NCBI GenBank assembly: GCA_900770195.1
Contig: CAAGJI010000097.1
Location: forward strand, 1-5,366
Direction: 5' to 3'
Origin: Oscillospiraceae bacterium
Lineage (GTDB): Bacteria; Bacillota; Clostridia; Oscillospirales; Ruminococcaceae
Length of the DNA stretch: 5,366 nt
Shown: piece by piece, positions 1-5,347 of the stretch
How the letters are laid out: each line of letters opens with the position of its first letter
Position numbering within the stretch: the first letter of the stretch is position 1
The notes under the pieces: generated by a model
Seen by the model: the letters and a program-made list of their open reading frames with translations, nothing else
The model's database searches: none
Told to the model about the DNA's origin: nothing
Translations under genes and position numbers: made by a program

Positions 1-559
1 CACTGACTTGCCGCTGACTGAAAGAAAAGCACTTCTGAAGAAAGCGGTAAAATCAGATGACAGCCGATTTGCGGTATCAAGATTTATTGAGAAAAACAGT
101 ATTCGGTTCTATAACCTTACCGAACAGCAGGACCTTGAGGGCATTGTTGCAAAACACAAGGACAGCAAATACTATTTTGACCGCAGAACAAAGAATTGGA
201 TAAAGATCAAGTATTTGCAGGACGATGATTTTATCGTTCTGGGATTTGATCCGAAAGAAAACAGCTTGAACAGCATAATCCTCGGTCAGTACAACGGCGG
301 CAAGCTTGTATACAAGGGTCATGTTACCTTGGGCGTGGGCGGTGAGCCGTTCAAAAAATAAAGGAAATTGACAGAACAAACGGTTCGTTTTCTGAAGTTC
401 CGAAAGAAAACGAACCGTTTGGGTAAAGCCTGAACTTGTATGTACCGTAAAATATATGATAAAAACAGAAAGCGGCGGTATGAGGCAGCCAGTGTTTAAG
501 GGACTGAGAGAGAGGATAAATCGCCAGAGGAATATACTGATAATATACGCACATACTAA
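1..559 (+). pseudogene. ATP-dependent DNA ligase (LigD-ligase type), 5'-truncated by window edge and frameshifted
   Basis: This is the C-terminal part of an ATP-dependent DNA ligase, the type that seals nicks with ATP and is often tied to bacterial non-homologous end joining. The frame is open to the left edge and reads DLPLTERK, a segment typical of this family. Adenylation-domain motif IV is EGIVAK (137-154) and motif V is WIKIK (197-211). The OB-fold follows with YKGHVTLGVGGEPFKK, then a stop at 359-361. The rest of the family's C-terminus continues in other frames: IKEIDRTNGSFSEVPKEN (about 358-411), then TVWVKPELVCTVKYM and MRQPVFKGLRE (about 414-512), then EDKSPEEYTDNIRTY with a stop at 557-559 in the original frame. 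The implied lesions are one A lost from a run now six A long (353-358), one base lost near 411-416, and an extra GA/AG pair near 507-514. The ligase identity is firm; the pseudogene call assumes these are not sequencing errors. Confidence 0.85.
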
Positions 560-580
560 ATTCAGATTGGAGTTGATAAC

Positions 581-730
581 ATGGCAAAGGATTCACAGCT
601 TGATCCAAACCAAATCAGAAGAATGAAGGCTAATGGCGACCATACAATGGCTGAAAGCTCTTTGGACGGAGAGGGCAGAAATAATAAAAAGCAATCGGGA
701 AATCGTCATAAATGCGGAAATGATAAGTAG
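581..730 (+). CDS. Small hydrophilic protein of unknown function, 49 aa
   Basis: A 49-codon ORF starting with ATG (MAKDSQLDPNQIRRMK...) and ending in TAG. A GGAG Shine-Dalgarno (569-572) lies 8 nt before the start, and the ORF ends 1 nt before a strong terminator, as expected of the last gene in a transcript. It begins 21 bp after the ligase's ancestral stop, so it may have been cotranscribed with the ligase. The product is highly polar (many N, K, R, D, G, S), with no membrane segment or signal peptide and only one cysteine near the C-terminus, so it is probably disordered or nucleic-acid/protein-binding. I do not recognise the family. The case for it rests on start signal, position and coding-like composition. 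The alternative is a chance ORF in the ligase's 3' untranslated region. Confidence 0.6.
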   Translation: MAKDSQLDPNQIRRMKANGDHTMAESSLDGEGRNNKKQSGNRHKCGNDK

Positions 731-731
731 T

Positions 732-770
732 AAAAAAGGAGTGCGTATCAGTGTGAAGCACTCCTTTTTT
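732..770. terminator. Bidirectional intrinsic terminator between convergent units
   Basis: A perfect 7-bp stem, GGAGTGC (738-744) with GCACTCC (758-764), closes a 13-nt loop. It is flanked by A6 (732-737) and T6 (765-770), which can extend the stem and give a U-tract in either direction. It lies just after the 49-aa ORF on the + strand and 14 bp beyond the kinase stop codon on the - strand, so it probably ends both transcripts. Confidence 0.9.
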
Positions 771-784
771 CGTATGGAAATATC

Positions 785-2083
785 TCATAATTTAAGAGTA
801 ATATTAATCTTAAACATATCGTCAAAATTATGTATATCAAAAGTACCGTTATGTTTGCTAACAGCGTTTCGTATATTGTTAATGCCAAAGCCGTGATGAG
901 TTTTATCGTCTTTGGACGTCTTAAGATCAGCATTTACATCATTTGTCGGGTTGCTGATAGAAATAAACTGATATCCCTGCTGCATATTAAGATTAACTTT
1001 TATTATTTTATGTCCGCCGATCTTGCCGCAGGCTTCTATGGCGTTGTCAAGAGCATTGGAAAAAATAACGCATAGGTCAACAGGATCAAAATCGTGCGTG
1101 AATAAACCGTCAAGCTGTATTTCGGTATCATAAGATTTGGCTGCTTCCGCTTTTTCTGCAAGAATCGAATCCAGAATATGATTCCCACATTCAAACGGCT
1201 TTTCAGTTACGGTTCTGGACTTAGATAGCTTATTTATGTACTGTACAGCTTCTTCGTTTTTATTGGCTAAAATCAGCGCCGAAACGCATTGCATATGATT
1301 GATGTAATCGTGTCTAAAAGAGTGAAATTCTTTTTTCATATCGTCTAAGGCTTGGTAATGTCGGAGCTGAGAGTCTATCTGTTTTAAAAGCAGATCGGAC
1401 GTGTCTTGAAAATATTTTTTTGACATACTGTTTATGAGCAGTAGAAGCATAATAGCAAACATTATCAGCATTAAGATAAGAAGAAAGAATTCTGAAAATC
1501 CCTTTTGTACGGAAACGTTGTCTGTTTCAAAGGAAATAAGCGTAACAACACCCTCCATAATAAAAACGCATAAAAGTATCAGTATACCGACTGCTTTAGA
1601 AGTGGATCTGAATGCAAATTTTAAATTTTTAAAAACACCCTTTTTACTTAAAAACCAGATTATTGCCAAAATCAAAAGCTGAAACGCCATTGAAGATATT
1701 TTGTTTATCATTAATTCGTTTGAAAACGATGTCGTGAGCTTGAATATCCATAGAACACAGCTTTGAATAAGAGAATCCAGTGATATCAGCAGTAAAGGCA
1801 TATAGAACGATATAAAGCTTGTTCTTTTTGTTATAATACACGGAAAAACCACAAAGCGCAGATAATATACGGTAAGCAGCAGCGACATTACGAGCTTTGA
1901 TGCCCCGGCAAAATATAAATTAAAAATCATGGTGTAAATTCCATGAATAACGGACAAAGATAACAATTTTAACGGACTGATTCCTTGTTCTTTTAAAATG
2001 CCGGATATGTTTATCAGAACCAAGTTGAAAAGCAGGAGCAAATCCGAAATGATAAAAGCGATATTTGAGATCACATTGTTCAT
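785..2083 (-). CDS. AgrC-like GHKL sensor histidine kinase, 432 aa
   Basis: A membrane sensor kinase that should autophosphorylate on histidine and pass the phosphate to the response regulator encoded just upstream. The first 220 residues hold about six or seven hydrophobic membrane segments (roughly 7-29, 38-60, 62-84, 88-114, 131-146, 164-184, 198-219), as in AgrC/ComD-type peptide sensors. A helical linker leads to the phosphoacceptor motif FRHDYINHMQ, with His258 the likely site. The ATPase domain has an N-box NALDNAIEA (343-351) and a G-box HHGFGINNIRNAV (396-408). There is no extracellular PAS or Cache domain, so sensing is probably by the membrane bundle. The ATG start has AAAGGA (2092-2097) 8 nt upstream, inside the end of the regulator gene, and the gap between the two genes is only 4 bp, so translation is likely coupled. 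No agrB or agrD is present, so the signal cannot be named from this window. Confidence 0.93.
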   Translation of the reverse strand: MNNVISNIAFIISDLLLLFNLVLINISGILKEQGISPLKLLSLSVIHGIYTMIFNLYFAGASKLVMSLLLTVYYLRFVVFPCIITKRTSFISFYMPLLLISLDSLIQSCVLWIFKLTTSFSNELMINKISSMAFQLLILAIIWFLSKKGVFKNLKFAFRSTSKAVGILILLCVFIMEGVVTLISFETDNVSVQKGFSEFFLLILMLIMFAIMLLLLINSMSKKYFQDTSDLLLKQIDSQLRHYQALDDMKKEFHSFRHDYINHMQCVSALILANKNEEAVQYINKLSKSRTVTEKPFECGNHILDSILAEKAEAAKSYDTEIQLDGLFTHDFDPVDLCVIFSNALDNAIEACGKIGGHKIIKVNLNMQQGYQFISISNPTNDVNADLKTSKDDKTHHGFGINNIRNAVSKHNGTFDIHNFDDMFKINITLKL

Positions 2084-2087
2084 TGTA

Positions 2088-2795
2088 TCAGTCCTTTGTA
2101 TTATACCTTACTATGTACTCCTGAAAAGCCTTTTTGAAATCGGTCAGGTATCTCCTGCTTATGGTGGCACGCTCGTTATTATCAAAGCAGATAGTTTTAT
2201 TATCGTGATTCCTTATGTGAAGAAAGCTTACAATACATGATCTATGAGACCGTATAAATCGGTCTTTAGGAAGCATCCTTTCAATTTCCTGCATATATCG
2301 GCAGCATTCAAAATAATTATCTATAGTTCGTATTATAGTATGTTTGTCCTTTGATTCAACATAAATTATTTCGGATAATCTGATCTTCCAAGAACCGTCG
2401 TTTGTGTTTATCATAAGAAAATCGTCAATTTCTATAGATTCCAGATAATCGTCCAACGCTTTATATAACTCTTCTCTTTTTATCGGCTTTACAAGAAATC
2501 GAAAAGTATTTACCTCGAAAGATTGAAAAACGATTTTAGGAAAAGCGGTGAGAAAAATAATGGCAACGTCTGACTTTTTTAATCTCAGACGTTTGGCAGT
2601 TTCCAATCCGTCGATATTGTCCAACTGATAGTCCATAAATATAAGATCAAATTTTTCGGTACTTGATAAAAGATCATTCCCTGTTCTGAAATATGCAGTT
2701 AAGATCGGCTCTTTTTTTAATGCGGAATATTCGTTTAAAAGCGTATATAATTCTTCATATAATATCATTTCATCGTCGCATACAGCAATCTTCAT
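2088..2795 (-). CDS. LytTR-family response regulator (AgrA/ComE-like), 235 aa
   Basis: A DNA-binding response regulator, first gene of the operon with the kinase. The N-terminal receiver domain (about 1-120) has the acidic pair D7/D8, phosphoacceptor Asp55 in LIFMDYQL, Thr83 in FLTAF and Lys103 in LVKPIK, so all key residues are present. The C-terminal LytTR domain (about 127-230) shows IIYVESKDKHTIIRT and RFIRSHRSCIVSFLHI, hallmarks of this beta-type DNA-binding domain, which recognises paired 9-bp direct repeats spaced 12-13 bp apart. Length is normal for AgrA-like proteins. The ATG is preceded by AGGGAGG (2804-2810) with 8 nt spacing. Two sites of the expected repeat architecture lie at 2880 and 3540 in front of the neighbouring + strand genes, and I infer these are its targets. 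Confidence 0.95.
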   Translation of the reverse strand: MKIAVCDDEMILYEELYTLLNEYSALKKEPILTAYFRTGNDLLSSTEKFDLIFMDYQLDNIDGLETAKRLRLKKSDVAIIFLTAFPKIVFQSFEVNTFRFLVKPIKREELYKALDDYLESIEIDDFLMINTNDGSWKIRLSEIIYVESKDKHTIIRTIDNYFECCRYMQEIERMLPKDRFIRSHRSCIVSFLHIRNHDNKTICFDNNERATISRRYLTDFKKAFQEYIVRYNTKD

Positions 2796-2818
2796 TTTTT
2801 TCGCCTCCCTTGTTTTTA

Positions 2819-2847
2819 ATTATAACATAGAACTATTTATATATCAA
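2819..2847 (-). promoter_or_regulatory. Near-consensus sigma-A promoter for the regulator-kinase operon
   Basis: On the minus strand a TTGATA -35 (2842-2847) is separated by 17 bp from a perfect TATAAT -10 (2819-2824). Transcription would start near 2812, leaving a leader of about 17 nt that contains the AGGGAGG ribosome binding site. The quality suggests constitutive expression, so the sensor would be present before any signal. The LytTR-type site starting at 2880 is 32 bp upstream of this -35, so feedback is possible. Confidence 0.85.
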
Positions 2848-2879
2848 GTACAATTTTATAATAAAATCACGTTAAAACT

Positions 2880-2948
2880 ACCGCTTACGCCGAATTTATG
2901 ACCGTATTTCAGATATCTATAGACTAACTTAAGAAAAAAATCTATACT
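2880..2948 (+). promoter_or_regulatory. LytTR-type operator and promoter, copy 1 (drives 2982-3479)
   Basis: Two 9-bp direct half-sites, ACCGCTTAC (2880-2888) and ACCGTATTT (2901-2909), share ACCG and are separated by 12 bp, the classic layout for LytTR regulators. Ten bases later comes a -35-like TAGACT (2920-2925), then exactly 17 bp and a -10-like TATACT (2943-2948). The weak -35 fits a promoter needing an activator. A possible extra half-site, CACGTTAAA, lies at 2868-2876. The block 2880-2924 is repeated at 3540-3584 with 43 of 45 bases the same (differences at 2889/3549 and 2892/3552). Binding by the adjacent regulator is inferred. The predicted start is near 2955, about 27 nt before the micro-ORF. 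Confidence 0.75.
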
Positions 2949-2981
2949 ACTCCCGAAATGAAAAACGGGGAGGGATATCAA

Positions 2982-3017
2982 ATGTGGAGATACATCTGGC
3001 AAATAATTTTTAAGTAA
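2982..3017 (+). CDS. Micro-ORF encoding an 11-residue aromatic/hydrophobic peptide
   Basis: This short ORF encodes MWRYIWQIIFK. It has the strongest ribosome binding site in the region, GGGGAGGG (2967-2974), 7 nt before the ATG. It is the first reading frame after the copy-1 operator, and its stop lies 15 bp before the start of the 148-aa gene. Six of eleven residues are W, Y, F or I next to the N-terminus, with two basic residues, so a secreted or membrane-associated peptide or a signal is possible. A leader that couples translation to the next gene is equally possible. An in-frame ATG at 2958 would give 19 residues but has no ribosome binding site and sits close to the predicted transcription start. 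Not recognised as a known pheromone; expression is inferred only from the initiation signal and position. Confidence 0.5.
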   Translation: MWRYIWQIIFK

Positions 3018-3032
3018 TAGGATGGGATAGGC

Positions 3033-3479
3033 ATGGAAATAATTGAAAAGCAGTATTTATCCGTTGAATCTCTTTTGTCGTATAAAACAAGATCAACATA
3101 CGGCAGACTTGGCAAATTGATTGATCACATCTCAAAAAGTCTGGAGTTACTTGAATTTGAGCAAATCGGAAATATTATTTTTTCTCTAAAAGAAAATACT
3201 TACGATACAGATGAAACGATACTGGATTTGGAATTTCTTGTACCTGTAGATAAAAAATTCAAAAGCAACGAGTTTTATGTCTACAAGCCTGAGTTCAAGA
3301 TATTCAACGCAGTCAGGGCACGGCATATCGGAACTTATGACACATTAATAAATTCACGCAATAAAATGCAAAAATATTTATCTCAAAAGTGTTATCAGCC
3401 GATAACTGATTTTTACTATTACATTAATGGTAGCAATTTAGTGGATATTTATGTAGGTATCAACGGTAATATTGTTTGA
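3033..3479 (+). CDS. GyrI-like / effector-binding-fold protein (DUF5085-like), 148 aa
   Basis: A probable soluble cytoplasmic protein resembling the stand-alone GyrI-like (AraC effector-binding) fold. This fold is a duplicated beta-alpha-beta-beta unit that binds small molecules in regulators such as BmrR, or acts as an inhibitor as in GyrI. Visible features are an N-terminal half ending in DLEFLVPVDKKF (residues 65-76), the segment YKPEFKIFNAVRARHIGTY (84-102) where the fold's second repeat begins, a helix at about 103-118, and a closing strand VDIYVGINGNIV (137-148). From memory the closest family is DUF5085, which I could not check. There is no helix-turn-helix, so it does not itself look like a transcription factor. 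The ATG follows a modest GGATGGGATAGG leader, 15 bp after the micro-ORF stop. A terminator follows, so it is the last gene of a unit controlled by the copy-1 operator. Confidence 0.75.
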   Translation: MEIIEKQYLSVESLLSYKTRSTYGRLGKLIDHISKSLELLEFEQIGNIIFSLKENTYDTDETILDLEFLVPVDKKFKSNEFYVYKPEFKIFNAVRARHIGTYDTLINSRNKMQKYLSQKCYQPITDFYYYINGSNLVDIYVGINGNIV

Positions 3480-3484
3480 TATTA

Positions 3485-3516
3485 GGCGGGCAGATTTGTC
3501 CGCCACTTTCCTTTTT
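3485..3516 (+). terminator. Intrinsic terminator after the 148-aa gene
   Basis: The stem GGCGGGC (3485-3491) pairs with GTCCGCC (3498-3504), 7 bp including one G-U, around the six-base loop AGATTT. A T-rich tail follows (TTTCCTTTTTATT). It starts 5 bp after the stop codon and separates this unit from the second operator at 3540, so the downstream gene depends on its own promoter. Confidence 0.85.
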
Positions 3517-3539
3517 ATTACAAAATTCAAGTTATATTA

Positions 3540-3608
3540 ACCGCTTACACCAAATTTATGACCGTATTTCAGATATCTATAGACAAATGAACTTGTTTAT
3601 GGTATCTT
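3540..3608 (+). promoter_or_regulatory. LytTR-type operator and promoter, copy 2 (drives 3660-5087)
   Basis: Half-sites ACCGCTTAC (3540-3548) and ACCGTATTT (3561-3569) are 12 bp apart. Ten bases on is TAGACA (3580-3585; one mismatch to the TTGACA -35), then 17 bp and a poorer -10-like TATCTT (3603-3608). Every spacing equals that in copy 1, although the sequence diverges after 3584. That shared geometry is the main argument that it is a promoter module rather than a random repeat. Predicted start is near 3615, about 45 nt before the gene. CAAGTTATA at 3528-3536 matches the position of the extra half-site in copy 1. Confidence 0.72.
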
Positions 3609-3659
3609 TTAGCAAAGTTTGGGAATGCCGAATATATTCAGAAATTTAAGGAGGACATC

Positions 3660-5087
3660 ATGGGCAGATTTTTTTCATCGGTACAAATAAAGAACAATGT
3701 CAGCAGAGAGCAGTTCATAAAAGCATTCGGAGATGTAATGAAAAAACGTAGTTTTGTGCCATGCTCTGAGGAAGAATCAAGCGTAAGTTATATTCTTGCT
3801 TTTTCCGAAAGCGGCAAATGGGTAACGCTCACTTGCGAGGCGTACAGGGACGATACTAATCGGGTCAAGACCGACGCTAAACAGACGGCGACGGAAATGA
3901 AAACAAGCAGTTTCAGTATGGACGTTGTAGACAGCGACTTTGCAGTACTGGAATTGTATAAAGATTCGTCTGCTGCGGACACGGTTATCGTAGGCGACGG
4001 TTCGGGGTACGGATTTGACGAGGGTACTTCCAAAAAGGGAAAACGTGATTGCTGGGAACAGCTTTTAGCGTCGGGAAAAACGTGGGAGCAGCTCTCTGAA
4101 AAATGGAACAAGGACGGGGTTTTTGTTGAGGATACCTTGTATGAAGCAGCTTCTGTACTGGGAATCGAGCCGAAATATATGGTTTCGGATTATGAGGATT
4201 TTGAAAGCGAAGCGGACGAGGATACAAATATTATTCCGATGTTTTTCAAAAAGAAAATTACTGATTCCAAGGTCGGCAAGAAAAAGCTTACTTTAAATGC
4301 GGCTTTTAAACAGGTTTTTGGTGAAGCTCTTGAACCGTTGGGGTTTGTTAAGGCAAAAACCAAATATCCGCATTATATACGCTTTGTTGATAACAGCTTT
4401 ATTCAAATCATCGGTTTGAAGAAAGAAAGCGAAAATGTTTTTAATATAACAGCTGGAATTGCTACTATATACAGATCGGAAATTAATCTTAATTGCAGTC
4501 CGAGAATGAATTGCAATTGGATGATCGGCATTTCGGAGTTCTACAAACGTAGTCACGTATATGATTATGACGGAAAGTACAGAAGTAACATAATGAATTT
4601 TGGATTCCCAAAATTTGAAAGCGAAAGTATTATAAACGCATTTGAAAGAGCGTTAAACGAAGTTAAAAAGTGGGTTTTGCCGGAATTTGAAAAAGTACAA
4701 ACATTGAGTGATGTGATAGATTATCTTTATACTTTTTATTTTTCCGGGCTCGATATTTTTGGACCTGATGTACAGTTTTACAGGCATATTGATGATCGCG
4801 ACGGGTTATTTTGTTTTGAGCTTGACGACCCATATGAAATTGCCGACAGAAGAGCGAAAAATGCAATTAAACGTGCATTATATAAAGCAGAACACAATAT
4901 AAACGGTTTTACAGAAGCTGACTATGTCAAATCATGTGAAGATATTAAGCAAAGCAGCAAAGAGAGGAAAGAATATATAGGTAATATTCTCAATAATAAA
5001 CAACTGCATGATGAAACCATGGCAGAAATAAGACGAAGAAAAGAAAAAAATATCGGGATTCTTAGGTCATATGGGGTGGATATTTAA
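3660..5087 (+). CDS. Two-part protein of unknown function with DUF4304-like C-terminal region, 475 aa
   Basis: I do not recognise the whole protein. Residues 1-105 look like a compact alpha/beta domain (MGRFFSSVQIKNN at the start, with strands around 42-60 and 83-100). Residues 106-190 carry a Gly/Asp-rich turn (VGDGSGYGFDEG, 111-122), a Trp-rich helical stretch (131-150) and an acidic linker (EDFESEADEDTN, 179-190). A second domain from about 209 (LTLNAAFKQVFGEALEPLGFVK, then YIRFVDNSFIQIIGL and FNITAGIATIYR) resembles DUF4304, a family of unknown role; this is from memory. The end (about 395-470) is charged and helical. No signal peptide or membrane segment is seen, so it is probably cytoplasmic. 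AAGGAGG (3648-3654) lies 5 nt before the ATG. The copy-2 operator puts it under the same control as the 148-aa gene. The 5' part is clearly richer in G+C than the 3' part, suggesting a fusion. Confidence 0.8.
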   Translation: MGRFFSSVQIKNNVSREQFIKAFGDVMKKRSFVPCSEEESSVSYILAFSESGKWVTLTCEAYRDDTNRVKTDAKQTATEMKTSSFSMDVVDSDFAVLELYKDSSAADTVIVGDGSGYGFDEGTSKKGKRDCWEQLLASGKTWEQLSEKWNKDGVFVEDTLYEAASVLGIEPKYMVSDYEDFESEADEDTNIIPMFFKKKITDSKVGKKKLTLNAAFKQVFGEALEPLGFVKAKTKYPHYIRFVDNSFIQIIGLKKESENVFNITAGIATIYRSEINLNCSPRMNCNWMIGISEFYKRSHVYDYDGKYRSNIMNFGFPKFESESIINAFERALNEVKKWVLPEFEKVQTLSDVIDYLYTFYFSGLDIFGPDVQFYRHIDDRDGLFCFELDDPYEIADRRAKNAIKRALYKAEHNINGFTEADYVKSCEDIKQSSKERKEYIGNILNNKQLHDETMAEIRRRKEKNIGILRSYGVDI

Positions 5088-5167
5088 TAACTGTTTATGG
5101 TCTTTAGAAAATGCATAAAAAGGGCTCGCAAATATCATAGTTGAAAAGCTTAATTGTGAATTTATTA

Positions 5168-5287
5168 TCTGCCTTGACAGATTGTAGCATATAAGTGCAA
5201 ACTGCGTCAACAACAAGGGCTAACGCCTGTGCTACGCACATTGTTGACCCAGCTTACACTTATATGCTTGTAGACAATTAAGGCAGA
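5168..5287. other. Long imperfect hairpin with two small hairpins at its tip (T-shaped fold)
   Basis: Nested pairings are TCTGCCTT 5168-5175 with 5280-5287, ATTGT 5181-5185 with 5274-5278, a 12-bp arm 5186-5197 with 5257-5268, CTG 5202-5204 with 5250-5252, and GTCAACAA 5206-5213 with 5241-5248. The tip holds two mini-hairpins, GGC-TAAC-GCC (5218-5227) and TGTGC-TAC-GCACA (5228-5240). About 38 base pairs nest in one order with few interruptions, far beyond what a terminator needs. It could be a folded transposon end, a structured RNA or a recombination site. Confidence 0.7.
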
Positions 5288-5294
5288 AATGGAC

Positions 5295-5316
5295 AAATAT
5301 GAACACGTTCATATTT
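5295..5316. repeat. Perfect 10-bp-arm palindrome
   Basis: AAATATGAAC (5295-5304) and GTTCATATTT (5307-5316) are exact inverted copies around a 2-bp centre (AC). The tight dyad resembles an operator for a dimeric repressor, but no promoter or gene start is visible beside it, and it may simply be another hairpin of the surrounding element. Confidence 0.6.
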
Positions 5317-5320
5317 AATT

Positions 5321-5347
5321 CATAGAAGCCCTTTCTATGTACTTTTT
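5321..5347 (+). terminator. Weak terminator-like hairpin
   Basis: CATAGAA (5321-5327) pairs with TTCTATG (5333-5339) around GCCCT, followed after 3 nt by five T (5343-5347). The stem is AT-rich and competes with the outer inverted repeat, so termination would be modest. It is the only simple terminator candidate after the 475-aa gene, besides the large hairpin. Confidence 0.3.

Noticed and set aside
353..361. Programmed -1 ribosomal frameshifting at C-AAA-AAA-TAA to extend the ligase
   Set aside because: The slip would give the right frame, but two more frame changes follow within about 150 bp, so decay or sequencing error explains it better.
633..896. 87-codon + strand ORF running through the terminator into the kinase gene
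   Set aside because: It overlaps the 49-aa ORF, crosses the terminator and then lies antisense to the conserved kinase C-terminus, with no ribosome binding site.
2918..2923. TATAGA (also 3578-3583) as the -10 of both repeated promoters
   Set aside because: The matching -35 position (TTTATG) is poor. Reading TAGAC(T/A) as the -35 with a -10 exactly 17 bp later fits both copies better.
2950..2972. Hairpin CTCCCG with CGGGGAG that could hide the micro-ORF's ribosome binding site
   Set aside because: With the -10 at 2943-2948, transcription should start near 2955, so the left arm would be mostly outside the transcript. It would matter only if transcription starts further upstream.
3587..3649. 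20-codon ORF (MNLFMVSFSK...) after the second operator, as a counterpart of the micro-ORF
   Set aside because: No ribosome binding site, and its ATG lies upstream of the predicted transcription start (about 3615).
3788..4227. Minus-strand ORFs of 80-107 codons inside the 475-aa gene
   Set aside because: They are antisense to a well-initiated long gene and their low-complexity, Ser/Pro-rich translations show no domain.
5206..5248. Integron attC site in the hairpin tip (GGGCTAAC ... GTTGACC)
   Set aside because: Neither box fits the RYYYAAC/GTTRRRY consensus and no integrase or cassette array is seen.
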